Assembly: GCF_004795915.1 (NCBI RefSeq)
Contig: NZ_CP039253.1
Span: forward strand, 3,100,001-3,164,000
Length of the DNA: 64,000 nucleotides
DNA from: Rhodococcus sp. PAMC28707
GTDB lineage: Bacteria > Actinomycetota > Actinomycetes > Mycobacteriales > Mycobacteriaceae
Reading direction: 5' to 3'
Every line of letters begins with the position of its first letter. The first letter of the stretch is position 1. Both the position numbers and the translations under genes were made by a program. This document shows, piece after piece, positions 31,726 through 40,137 of the stretch. Below the pieces are notes generated by a model. That model searched no databases and was not told where the DNA came from. It saw only the letters and a list, made by a program, of their open reading frames with translations.

Positions 31726-32828
31726 GTCTGCTTCTGGGCGGGCGCGGGTCACGGCTCGCGATCGACTGGAACGGGCGAGCACTCACCTACGAACAGCTCG
31801 ACGCCGCCATCGATCGATGGCCGCAGTCCCGAATGCACGACGCGTCGGAGTTGGATCTTCCCGATGCCCTGATCTGTGTGTTCGCCGCAGCGCGTCAGGG
31901 AGCAGCGGTGCGAGTGGAGAATCAGGCCGCCAGGCCGGTCCACGGGAACGCGGATCCCGCCGCGTTCCTGCTCGTTGCGACGTCGGGTTCGACCGGCAGG
32001 CCGCGCGCGCTGGCTCGCACTGCTGCGTCGTGGACCGACAGCTTCGCCGAGTTCTCGTCGATCACGGGCATCACCGCTGCTGATCGAGTGTTGATCACCG
32101 GACCTTTGCACGCCACGATGCATCTGTTCGCGGCCGTTCATGCTCTGTGGATCGGTGCCTGTGTCACGGACGATCGTGCGAGTGCGACAGTGGCTCACGC
32201 CGTCCCAGCGGTCCTTCGCGATCTTCTCGATCGAGCACCGGCGCTCCGCCTCGCCGTTGTGGCAGGTACGGCCCTGGATGCGGGAGCACAGGAACGCGCG
32301 CACGGCATCGAACTCGTCGAGTACTACGGGGCAGCAGAGCTGTCCCTGGTCGCCGCGCGTCGGGTGCCGGAACCGTTGACGTTGCTGGCGGGCCTCGAAG
32401 CGGAGGTTCGCGACGGGCTTCTGTTCGTGCGGTCGCCGTACCGGGTCCTCGGAGCTCCTGAGTGGTTCGGTGTCGGGGACCTGGCCGAGCTCGGGCCGAA
32501 TCGGCAGCTCGTCGTGCGCGGTCGCGGTGATGCCGCAGTCAACGTGGGCGGAACTACGGTGATCGCGGAGGATGTCGAGCTGGTGCTGGATTCGATCGAC
32601 GGTGTCCGGGCTTCGGCTGTCGTCGGAACTCCGCATTCGGTGCTCGGTGCGACGGTGACTGCTGTTGTGGAGCTTCACGACGGGGCGGATGTGGATTACG
32701 TCAAGGCCGAGGCCCGTGGACGCTTGTTCCGTGAGGCCGTGCCCAGGCGCTGGATCGTCGTCCCGGCTCTGCCGCGTACCGGTAGCGGCAAGATCGCTCG
32801 TGCGCGGGTGACAGACTCGATCTCATGA
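31722..32828 (+). CDS. AMP-forming acyl-CoA ligase, short form (biotin locus)
   Basis: The 368-residue protein starts with a GTG overlapping the bioY stop. It has the ATP-binding loop VATSGSTGRPRA near residue 86, YYGAAEL, the hinge-side GRGDAAVNVGG and the catalytic lysine in TGSGKIAR (Lys357). It would adenylate a carboxylic acid and transfer it to CoA. At 368 residues it is well below the usual 500 or more, with a reduced N-terminal domain like small MenE-type ligases. Its place inside a biotin-uptake operon suggests biotin, a biotin precursor such as pimelate, or a breakdown product as substrate; this is inference. Confidence 0.8.
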   Translation: MSLLLGGRGSRLAIDWNGRALTYEQLDAAIDRWPQSRMHDASELDLPDALICVFAAARQGAAVRVENQAARPVHGNADPAAFLLVATSGSTGRPRALARTAASWTDSFAEFSSITGITAADRVLITGPLHATMHLFAAVHALWIGACVTDDRASATVAHAVPAVLRDLLDRAPALRLAVVAGTALDAGAQERAHGIELVEYYGAAELSLVAARRVPEPLTLLAGLEAEVRDGLLFVRSPYRVLGAPEWFGVGDLAELGPNRQLVVRGRGDAAVNVGGTTVIAEDVELVLDSIDGVRASAVVGTPHSVLGATVTAVVELHDGADVDYVKAEARGRLFREAVPRRWIVVPALPRTGSGKIARARVTDSIS

Positions 32829-33952
32829 CCTCCGCTCCAGTTCTCGTCGCTCCGTGGCGGACCCCGATCGGTACGGCCGGTCACGGATTTGCCGATCTGA
32901 CGACGACCGACCTCGCTGCGCCGGTGTTGCGTGCGTGTTTGGCGTCGTTGCGTGAATCGGGGTGCGAGGACGCAGTGGACGACGTGGTTCTCGGCAATTG
33001 TCTGGGGCCCGGTGGCGATCCGGCCCGTATTGCTGCACTGAGCGCCGGACTCGGCGTCGAGGTGCCGGGAGTGACGGTCGATCGGCAGTGCGGTTCGGGA
33101 CTCGATGCGGTGATGCAGGCCGCGATGCGGGTGCGCAGCGGGGACGAGAGCGTGATCCTTGCGGGCGGAGTCGAATCGGCGAGTACCGCACCGTGGCGGT
33201 TCTGGCCACCGCAGGCAGGATCGGAACCAGTTCGCTACACCCGCGCACCCTTTGCACCCGACAGCTTTCCGGACCCGGACATGGGCGTCGCTGCCGACGA
33301 TCTTGCTCGCCGTCGAGGTATCGACCGTGTTCGCCTGGACGCATATGCCGCACGGTCACACCGGCTTGCCGCCGAATCGGATTTCACGTCCGAGATCGTG
33401 CCGATCGCCGGGATCGAGCGAGATCAGCGCATCAGATCGAATATGACCGCCGAACGGCTGGCGCGGCTTCGCCCGAGTTTCTCGCAGTCGGGTACCGGTA
33501 CAGCCGGCAACTCGTGCGGAATCTCCGACGGCGCAGCGGCGCTCGCGATCACCACCGAATCGCGCGCGAAAGGCCTTCCAGCGCTGCGTGTTCTGGGCGC
33601 GGCTGTCGCCGGCTCGGATCCGGCATTGCCCGGCCTCGGGCCGGTTCCCGCTATCGAGAAGGTGTTGCGTCGAACGGGCGTCGCCCTGTCCGATGTGGGA
33701 GTTGTGGAGATCACCGAGGCTTTCGCGGCGGTGGTACTCGCGGTGTCGGACGAACTGGGGCTCGACGAAAACCTGCTGTGCCCGCAGGGTGGAGCCATTG
33801 CGATGGGTCACCCGTGGGGGGCTTCGGGCGCGATCCTGTTGGTGCGCTTGGCCTCTCAGATGCTGGCTGACGGTGGCCCCGAGTTGGGGTTGGCTGCGTG
33901 CGCCATCGGCGGCGGACAAGGGATTGCGATGATCGTGGAGCGTGCATGGTGA
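32825..33952 (+). CDS. Thiolase-family protein with altered NEAF motif (biotin locus)
   Basis: The 375-residue protein is a thiolase with the nucleophile in VDRQCGSGLDA (Cys89), the catalytic histidine in GGAIAMGHPWGASGA (His329) and the second cysteine in ACAIGGGQG (Cys359). The usual NEAF motif, whose Asn helps hold the catalytic water, reads ITEAF here with Thr297. The Asn normally before PxGGAIA is Cys319. It may therefore cleave or condense an unusual acyl-CoA. Its ATG overlaps the ligase stop, so the two are probably co-translated. Confidence 0.85.
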   Translation: MTSAPVLVAPWRTPIGTAGHGFADLTTTDLAAPVLRACLASLRESGCEDAVDDVVLGNCLGPGGDPARIAALSAGLGVEVPGVTVDRQCGSGLDAVMQAAMRVRSGDESVILAGGVESASTAPWRFWPPQAGSEPVRYTRAPFAPDSFPDPDMGVAADDLARRRGIDRVRLDAYAARSHRLAAESDFTSEIVPIAGIERDQRIRSNMTAERLARLRPSFSQSGTGTAGNSCGISDGAAALAITTESRAKGLPALRVLGAAVAGSDPALPGLGPVPAIEKVLRRTGVALSDVGVVEITEAFAAVVLAVSDELGLDENLLCPQGGAIAMGHPWGASGAILLVRLASQMLADGGPELGLAACAIGGGQGIAMIVERAW

Positions 33953-34629
33953 GTGAAGTGGTGTTCGAGGGTGTCAAGCACGCGTTCGGTGATCGTGAGG
34001 TGTTGCGCGGCATCGACCTTCGGTTCAGTGAGCGGCGTGTGGGGATCATCGGTTCCAACGGCTCGGGTAAGTCCACACTGGCTCGGATGATCAACGGTCT
34101 GTTGGCGCCGACGTCGGGGACCGTGACCGTCGACGGTGTGGACGCATCCAGGAAGGGCGCGCAGGTCCGTAAGAAGGTCGGCTTCGTCTTCACCGATCCC
34201 GATACGCAGATCGTCATGCCTACAGTCTCGGAGGATCTCGCGTTCTCGCTGCGCCGTTCGGGACTGAGCAAGGCCGAGATCGCCGAACGTGTGCACGAGA
34301 TCCTGGCGCGATTCCGCCTCGACCACCACGCAGAGCATCCGTCCCATCTGTTGTCCGGCGGGCAGAAGCAGCTCCTGGCAATCGGAGCCGTCCTCATCCG
34401 GCGCCCCGAGGTCGTCATTGCCGACGAGCCGACGACGCTCCTCGATCTGCGCAACGCCCGCGTCGTTGCCGAGGCACTCGATTCGATGGATCAGCAAGTG
34501 ATCGTCGTGACGCATCATCTAGCGCTGCTGGACAGCTTCGAGCGCGTCATCGTCATCGACGACGGGCTCGTCGCGTTCGACGGCACCCCGGAAGATGCGG
34601 TTCCCGCGTATCGGGAACTCGTCGAATGA
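33946..34629 (+). CDS. bioM: Biotin ECF transporter ATPase BioM
   Basis: The 227-residue ABC ATPase has Walker A GSNGSGKST, the signature LSGGQKQLLAIGAVL and Walker B VVIADEPTTLLD. It couples ATP hydrolysis to BioY through BioN. The ATG at 33946 overlaps the thiolase end; a GTG at 33949 is an equally well spaced alternative behind GGAG. A single ATPase, rather than the EcfA-EcfA' pair, is typical of dedicated BioMNY systems. Confidence 0.92.
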   Translation: MVSEVVFEGVKHAFGDREVLRGIDLRFSERRVGIIGSNGSGKSTLARMINGLLAPTSGTVTVDGVDASRKGAQVRKKVGFVFTDPDTQIVMPTVSEDLAFSLRRSGLSKAEIAERVHEILARFRLDHHAEHPSHLLSGGQKQLLAIGAVLIRRPEVVIADEPTTLLDLRNARVVAEALDSMDQQVIVVTHHLALLDSFERVIVIDDGLVAFDGTPEDAVPAYRELVE

Positions 34630-35228
34630 TCGGCTTGTATCGGCCGGGGACGTCGTTCCTGCACCGATTGCCCGCGGGGGTGAAGCTGCTCTTGCTCATC
34701 ACCTCGATCGTGACCGCTACCGTCGTAGTCCGGACGCCGATTCAGGTAGGCATCGTCGCTGCGCTGGTCGCGGCACTGTTCTTCCTTGCTCGTATACCTG
34801 TGAAAGTTGCTCTCGCCCAATTGCGCCCGATCATCTGGATGCTGCTGATCATCGGCGTCTTCCAAGTGATAATCACCTCTCCCGCTCGTGCGGTCGTGGT
34901 GTGCGGCGTTCTGCTGATCTCGGTGGCATTGGCCGCACTGGTCACGCTCACCACGCGGGTGACCGACATGCTCGATACCGTCACCCGCGCTCTGGGGCCG
35001 CTGCGCAGATTCGGCGTCGACCCCGACCGGATCGGCCTCATGCTCGTCCTGGCGATCAGATGCATACCTATTCTCGCGACGATCGTGCACGAGGTCGCCG
35101 AGGCACGGAAAGCGCGAGGCCTGCAATGGTCCATGACCGCACTCGTGACGCCCGTGCTGGTCCGTGCGCTGCGAACCGCGGACGCGATGGGCGATGCCCT
35201 CGTCGCGCGGGGTGTCGACGATGACTGA
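34626..35228 (+). CDS. bioN: Biotin ECF transporter T-component BioN
   Basis: The 200-residue membrane protein has four to five hydrophobic helices and the two coupling motifs of EcfT proteins, EARKARG and DALVARG, that contact the ATPase. The ATGA overlap with bioM indicates translational coupling. With BioY and BioM it makes the energised biotin importer. Confidence 0.9.
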   Translation: MIGLYRPGTSFLHRLPAGVKLLLLITSIVTATVVVRTPIQVGIVAALVAALFFLARIPVKVALAQLRPIIWMLLIIGVFQVIITSPARAVVVCGVLLISVALAALVTLTTRVTDMLDTVTRALGPLRRFGVDPDRIGLMLVLAIRCIPILATIVHEVAEARKARGLQWSMTALVTPVLVRALRTADAMGDALVARGVDDD

Positions 35229-35237
35229 GGTTCTCCA

Positions 35238-36728
35238 GTGAGCGAACTGCTGCCCGATCGGATCGCGCGGCATATCCGCGACAAGCCTTCCTCTCTCGCC
35301 GTCGTCGACCGGCGAAGCGCAGTGACGTACGGCGAGTTGGGTGAGCTGGTCACTGCCACGGCGGCAGGCATGTCGGGAATGCGAAGAGTGGCCGTGCTGC
35401 CGACGTCGGACATCGGGTCGCTCGTAGCCGTGACCGCGGCGATGGCGTCGGGAATCGGTGTGGTACTTCTGCATCGCCACCTGCTGCCCGAGCAGTTCGC
35501 CCGCGTGCTGTCTCTGACGCAACCCGATGTTGTTCTGGCAGCACCGAATCAGCACGCGCGGCTGCGGAGGATGGGTGCCGAGGCCCCGACTTGTGTCGAC
35601 AGCATCCAGATCGAGGGTGTTCGGACCGGGGGCGCTGCCGATGACGACAGTGAACTCCTCATCGGAATCACCTCGGGCACCACGGGGGAACCCAAACTGT
35701 TCGTTCGTGATCAACGCTCCTGGGCCCGAACCCTCGACCGTTCCGATTCGACGTTCGACATCCGTGCGGGTGATCGCGTGGCGACGCCGGGGGTGCTCGA
35801 TCACACGCACTTCCTCTACGGTGCGCTGCACGGACTCACCCGAGGCGCGATCGTCGACCTCCGGCCGGTGGGCAAGTCGCTTCCCAGCGGCACGACACAC
35901 CTGTATTCGGTTCCAACAATTGCCTGGGATGTGGTGCGATCCGGGATCGGACCGGTGCCGAGCGTGCGCGAAGTGCTCTCCAGCGCAGCGCGGTGGCCGT
36001 CCTCCGGCAGATCGGCGCTGCAGGAGGCACTCCCGAATGCCTCGATCGTGCACTTCTACGGAGCGTCGGAGTTGAGTTTCGTCTCCTTCGACCGCGGCAT
36101 CGCCCCAGGGCCGGGGACATTGTTCGACGGCGTCGACGTCGAGATCAGGGACGCGATCGTGCATGTGCGCAGTGGCATGCTGTTCGACGGCTACCTCACC
36201 GAGGACGGTGTGGCCGGCGGCCCCGTCGACGGATGGATGACCGTGGGGGACCGGGGAAGACTCGGAAGCGGTGAAAATCTGGACGGCGGTGAAAATCTGG
36301 AGCGCTGTCAAAGTCTCGAGGGCCGCACGGGCAGTCTCGGGAGCAGGCAGTTGACGTTACTCGGCAGGGACACCGACATTCTGATTCGGGCGGGCCTGAA
36401 TGTGGAGTTGGCTCCCATCGAGGCCGCGTTCACTGCGATTCCGGGAATTGTGGAGGCAGCGTGCGTCGGAGTCCCGGACGCCCGCATGGGTCAAGTTCCC
36501 GCAGTGGTGATCGTGAAAGGGGCGAACCCGCCGTCGAACGCCGACATCTGGCGGCACCTGCGCCGAGAGCTACCGAGCCCTAGCATTCCGGTTCGGATTC
36601 TGACGCTCGAACAGTTGCCGCGGACGCCGCGGGGCAAGGTCGATCTTCAGGAGATCGGGGCAATCTTCGCGACCGTCCGGACTGCGCCGTCGACGACGAA
36701 CCAGACTGTGAGCGAACCACTTTCGTAG
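35238..36728 (+). CDS. AMP-forming acyl-CoA ligase (second, biotin locus)
   Basis: The 496-residue protein starts with a GTG 10 bp after bioN. It contains the ATP loop GITSGTTGEPKLF near 138-150, FYGASEL, and the C-terminal catalytic lysine in TPRGKVDL (Lys467). Just before the hinge (LLGRDTDILIRAGLN) sits an insert with the repeat GENLDGGENLERCQSLEG, made by a short DNA duplication at about 36269-36305. It closes the biotin operon. Its last 82 bp run antisense through the end of the converging thioesterase gene. Confidence 0.85.
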   Translation: MSELLPDRIARHIRDKPSSLAVVDRRSAVTYGELGELVTATAAGMSGMRRVAVLPTSDIGSLVAVTAAMASGIGVVLLHRHLLPEQFARVLSLTQPDVVLAAPNQHARLRRMGAEAPTCVDSIQIEGVRTGGAADDDSELLIGITSGTTGEPKLFVRDQRSWARTLDRSDSTFDIRAGDRVATPGVLDHTHFLYGALHGLTRGAIVDLRPVGKSLPSGTTHLYSVPTIAWDVVRSGIGPVPSVREVLSSAARWPSSGRSALQEALPNASIVHFYGASELSFVSFDRGIAPGPGTLFDGVDVEIRDAIVHVRSGMLFDGYLTEDGVAGGPVDGWMTVGDRGRLGSGENLDGGENLERCQSLEGRTGSLGSRQLTLLGRDTDILIRAGLNVELAPIEAAFTAIPGIVEAACVGVPDARMGQVPAVVIVKGANPPSNADIWRHLRRELPSPSIPVRILTLEQLPRTPRGKVDLQEIGAIFATVRTAPSTTNQTVSEPLS

Positions 36729-37426
36729 CGGTGCCGAATGGCAACCTGTTCTTTACCGAGAACCGGGTACAGGTACTCGATGACGGCCCGGTGTGGTCCG
36801 GCGACGAGATCGGGGTAATCGACCAGGAACTCCTCGACGGCATGCCAGTATGCCGCATTGTTGACGTGATCGAACGAGTCGATGTCGGTGGCGCGCAACG
36901 GAAACTGGATATCGGTGGCCGCCTCGGACGGAACCGGCTCGGTGAGCCATGCCTTCCATTTGAGTCGGTGCTGATCGGTGGTGCGTGCAAGCATGTCGAG
37001 GGCATCGTCGCTAATCCGTGTCGGCATACCGGTCTTCGCGCTGATGCTTATCCAGAAGCCCTCGGTTTCGATGGAACCGCCCTTGCCGGTCGACATCGAG
37101 ACCCGCATGTTGGACCAACGAGTCGACATCGACGAACACCAGCGCCGCAGGTGAATGTGGTCGGGAAACTGTACGGGTTCATGGACGTCGATGACCGTAC
37201 GTCGAACGATCCAGAAAGGATCGGTGAGACCGAGAGGTGTCGCTGCGAGATTGTCCGAGCCGATGTCCTGCAGGTAGCGAGCGATTCCGTCGAAGCGCAA
37301 GCGGCCGGCTGGGGCGACATCACCGGTACGTATCGGCCAATCGGTTTCGAACCCTTCACCTTCGGCAGGTAGTGGTGCCAGGGCGTCGTCGAAGCCCGCT
37401 GGCTCTACGGTTCCGGCATTGTCCAC
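36647..37426 (-). CDS. Acyl-ACP thioesterase (FatA/FatB-like, double hotdog)
   Basis: The 259-residue protein hydrolyses acyl-ACP to free fatty acid. It has two hotdog units: the first includes RTGDVAPAGRLRFDGIARYLQD, the second the pattern DSFDHVNNAAYWHAVEE, whose Asn and His match the catalytic region. The GTG at 37426 has AAGGAG 8 nt upstream. Its end overlaps the second CoA ligase by 82 bp on the other strand. A link to biotin precursor supply is possible but unproven. Confidence 0.82.
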   Translation of the reverse strand: MDNAGTVEPAGFDDALAPLPAEGEGFETDWPIRTGDVAPAGRLRFDGIARYLQDIGSDNLAATPLGLTDPFWIVRRTVIDVHEPVQFPDHIHLRRWCSSMSTRWSNMRVSMSTGKGGSIETEGFWISISAKTGMPTRISDDALDMLARTTDQHRLKWKAWLTEPVPSEAATDIQFPLRATDIDSFDHVNNAAYWHAVEEFLVDYPDLVAGPHRAVIEYLYPVLGKEQVAIRHRYESGSLTVWFVVDGAVRTVAKIAPIS

Positions 37427-37485
37427 GTGTGTCGCTCCTTGTTACCGGTGGGTTCGAGCTCGAACCGAACCTACCCGGTTGCGGG

Positions 37486-38904
37486 TCAGAGAACTCGACG
37501 AGCCTTCATCCCGTCGAAGACCGGAGCGACGCGGACGACGTCGCCGGTGGTGGGGGCGTGGACCATCTGACCGTTGCCGATGTAGATCGCCACGTGCCCC
37601 GGCCCACCGGATTGCCAGTTCCCGAACAGTAGATCCCCTGGCTGAGCCATCGACAACGGAACCTCGGTGCCGACACCCCATTGGGTCTCGGAGGTTCGGG
37701 GGAGTGTCACCGTGCCGCCGGAGGCCTTGAACACCGCGTACGACGTCAAGCCCGAGCAGTCGAACCCACCTCCGGACGGCCCGTTGATGTTTCCGCCGCC
37801 CCACACGTACGGCAGGCCGAGGTAGTCCATGGCGAGTTGCACTGCTCGTCCACCGATACCGGCAATATCGATGCCGGCGAACGGTGTCAGGATTGCGGCA
37901 AACTGCGTTTCGGTCGCGCGAATCTTGGCCACGTACGGCTTTGTTTGATTTTCGTAATCGGGTGTTCCCGACGGCATTCCGCCGGACTTCAGGACCGCGC
38001 CTGCGCCGGCGTTGTAACCGGCGATGGTCAGGTCGAGACTGTCACCCTTGACCAATCCGGCCGACTTCCATTTCTCGACCTGACTGTTGATGTCGCAGAG
38101 CAGGTTTCCCGATGCCATCACCGAATCGGCGATGCCGTTGATGTCGGCTACGCCGTCGCCGTCGGCATCTTTGCCGTAGGTGCGCCAGGTAGCGGGCATG
38201 AACTGGCCTGGCCCACGGGCGCCGGACACCGATACCGGTGCGGTCGGCCCGTACCGGAATCCGTTCTCCGCTGCGTACAACGCTGCGATGGTCGGTGCTT
38301 TGACTCCGCCACAGATCGATCCTGCGCGGGTCAGCCACGGAACGAACGCGGTGATCGCACCTATCGGTGACAGCGAAACCCCGGTGAAAGTCGCAGGTAG
38401 ACCGGGGAACAGCGCCCGCCGGAGTGCTTCGGCGGCAGGCATGAACGCGGTTTGGTTGGTGATCTGCCCGAGCGAGTACGTCAATCCGCCGAACTGGACC
38501 GATCCTGCGTTGGTGGGGAACACCGAGGGCGCGAAAGCGCTTGGTGTAGTGGTCGTATCGGTTGTCGTCGACATCGCGGCGGCAACAGGCGCCGGAACGT
38601 CGGCGGCGGGAGCAGTTTCCGGCTTGGCGGGTTCCGCTGGCTTCGGGGGCAACATCGGTTCGGCTGCATCTTCGACGGCGGTCGCTGCGTTGTCGAGAGC
38701 CGTGCCCGCGACAACGGCTGCCGGCGTGGGCAATGTACCGAGCAGGTCATCGAGTTGCTTCTGCAACGTTGGACCGGTGTCCTCCGCAGCCGCCGCGACG
38801 CTGTGGGCGCCGTCTTTGACCTGTGGGGGTAGGTCCGTCGCCGCCACCGCTCCTGCAGCGGACACGATTACGGCAACGATGACTGCGATTGGATCGCCTG
38901 CCAT
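37486..38904 (-). CDS. Peptidoglycan hydrolase: lytic transglycosylase + NlpC/P60
   Basis: The 472-residue exported protein starts MAGDPIAVIVAVIVSAAGAV, a signal or anchor, and continues with an Ala/Pro-rich linker. The transglycosylase domain has the catalytic Glu in AAENGFRYG and the motif GARGPGQFMPATW, with a calcium-type loop DADGDGVADINGIAD. The C-terminal NlpC/P60 endopeptidase has Cys in FDCSGLTSYA and His in GPGHVAIYIG. It would cut both glycan strands and peptide stems during wall remodelling. AGGAG lies 7 nt before the ATG at 38904; longer in-frame starts are less likely. Confidence 0.9.
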   Translation of the reverse strand: MAGDPIAVIVAVIVSAAGAVAATDLPPQVKDGAHSVAAAAEDTGPTLQKQLDDLLGTLPTPAAVVAGTALDNAATAVEDAAEPMLPPKPAEPAKPETAPAADVPAPVAAAMSTTTDTTTTPSAFAPSVFPTNAGSVQFGGLTYSLGQITNQTAFMPAAEALRRALFPGLPATFTGVSLSPIGAITAFVPWLTRAGSICGGVKAPTIAALYAAENGFRYGPTAPVSVSGARGPGQFMPATWRTYGKDADGDGVADINGIADSVMASGNLLCDINSQVEKWKSAGLVKGDSLDLTIAGYNAGAGAVLKSGGMPSGTPDYENQTKPYVAKIRATETQFAAILTPFAGIDIAGIGGRAVQLAMDYLGLPYVWGGGNINGPSGGGFDCSGLTSYAVFKASGGTVTLPRTSETQWGVGTEVPLSMAQPGDLLFGNWQSGGPGHVAIYIGNGQMVHAPTTGDVVRVAPVFDGMKARRVL

Positions 38905-39008
38905 GTAACAACTCCTGGTGCTCGAGCTCTCCCCGACGTTCCATGTCAACCCATCCATGTGAGGTGACTCACACATCATGCACGTTGGAATCGAATCGCG
39001 GAGCGAAA

Positions 39009-39022
39009 TAGAACACGTTCTA
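39009..39022. promoter_or_regulatory. KstR-like operator
   Basis: TAGAACACGTTCTA matches every fixed position of the KstR consensus as I recall it (TNNAACNNGTTNNA). KstR represses sterol catabolism genes in mycobacteria and rhodococci. The site lies between the divergent wall hydrolase and ridA, 104 bp from either start, so either could be the target. Confidence 0.55.
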
Positions 39023-39125
39023 GTGTCTGTCGACAAAAAAATCACCTCTGGCCCACACGTTGCACCGACCCGAGCTGGTGTTTCGCGTAAGTTGGCGGTG
39101 AGAAATCACTATCGACAATCCGAGC

Positions 39126-39536
39126 ATGGGAGCGAAGATCATCGACAAATACGTGCTGTCGCCCGAGACCGTGTGGGATCCCGGTGCACAGCTACTGTCG
39201 CAGTGCGTAGTCGTGGAGAACGCGGACCGCACGCTGTATCTGTCCGGCCAGACGTCGATCACCGCAGATGGTCGGTTCGCGGGTATCGGTGACGTCTCGG
39301 CTCAAATCCGGTTGGCGTTCGAGAACATTCGTCTCATTCTCGACGCTGCCGGCGGCACCTTGGCCAACGTCGTCAAGGTGACCGTGTACTTCACCGACCT
39401 CGGTGACTTGGACACCTACACCGGCATTTTGGGCGAGCTGTTCGCCGAGAGCAGGCCTGCGCAGACCGTCGTCGAAATCAGCAGGCTAGCGATGGACGAG
39501 TTGCTGATCGAGATCGATGCGATCGCGGTGCTCTAG
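39126..39536 (+). CDS. RidA/YjgF family protein
   Basis: The 136-residue protein shows the RidA fold pattern: LYLSGQTSITADGRF, AFENIRLILDAAGGTLANVVKVTVYFTD in sequence, and ESRPAQTVVE. RidA proteins deaminate reactive enamine/imine intermediates; the arginine in SRPAQT fits the catalytic position. The ribosome-binding site is weak. It may be regulated from the KstR-like site upstream. It converges on the VKOR gene with a 4-bp overlap. Confidence 0.85.
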   Translation: MGAKIIDKYVLSPETVWDPGAQLLSQCVVVENADRTLYLSGQTSITADGRFAGIGDVSAQIRLAFENIRLILDAAGGTLANVVKVTVYFTDLGDLDTYTGILGELFAESRPAQTVVEISRLAMDELLIEIDAIAVL

Positions 39537-40108
39537 ACGAGCGTCGACCAGTAGTCGGAGAACTCGATCCCGATCGCGGCGATGACGATTGCGTACCAGA
39601 CGGCCAAGATGGTCCAGCGCCATTCGAGGAGAGCTCGGGTGATGTTGCCTGCGCGGTCGCGGTCGCGGTCGACGAGTTGGGACAGTGAGACGATGAAGAT
39701 CGGCATCGTCACTGCCCACACGACCATGCAGTACGGGCACAGCGCATGGATCTCGTAGAGGCTCTGGTAGATAAGCCAGTGCACGAACACCACACCGAGC
39801 GCGGTGCCGGTGCTGAGACCCAGCCAATACCAGTGCGGCAGTTCGATTCGGCCGAGCGTCAGAATCCCCGTCATCAGCACCACGGTGAATGCCACGATTC
39901 CGATGATCGGATTGGGGAACCCGAACAAGGCAGCCTGCTCGGTCGTCATGACCGAACCGCAGGACAGCACCGGATTGAGATTGCAGGACGGCACGTACGC
40001 GCTGTCTTCGAGCAACATGATTCGCTCGATGGTCAGGGTCAGCGCCCCGAGGAGACCGAGAAGACCGCCGATCGTGAGGACCCAGGCGGTGGCTCTAGCC
40101 GCTCTCAC
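39533..40108 (-). CDS. Vitamin K epoxide reductase-family disulfide oxidoreductase
   Basis: The 191-residue membrane protein has four to five helices, a loop cysteine pair (CNLNPVLSC) and the redox motif CPYC near residue 124. It reoxidises DsbA-type thiol oxidases using menaquinone. It lies 29 bp downstream of the DsbA-like gene on the same strand, and the pair replaces DsbB-DsbA as in mycobacteria. The start is a GTG. Confidence 0.9.
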   Translation of the reverse strand: MRAARATAWVLTIGGLLGLLGALTLTIERIMLLEDSAYVPSCNLNPVLSCGSVMTTEQAALFGFPNPIIGIVAFTVVLMTGILTLGRIELPHWYWLGLSTGTALGVVFVHWLIYQSLYEIHALCPYCMVVWAVTMPIFIVSLSQLVDRDRDRAGNITRALLEWRWTILAVWYAIVIAAIGIEFSDYWSTLV

Positions 40109-40137
40109 TTCGCACCTGTCCTCTCACATCGCTCCTG

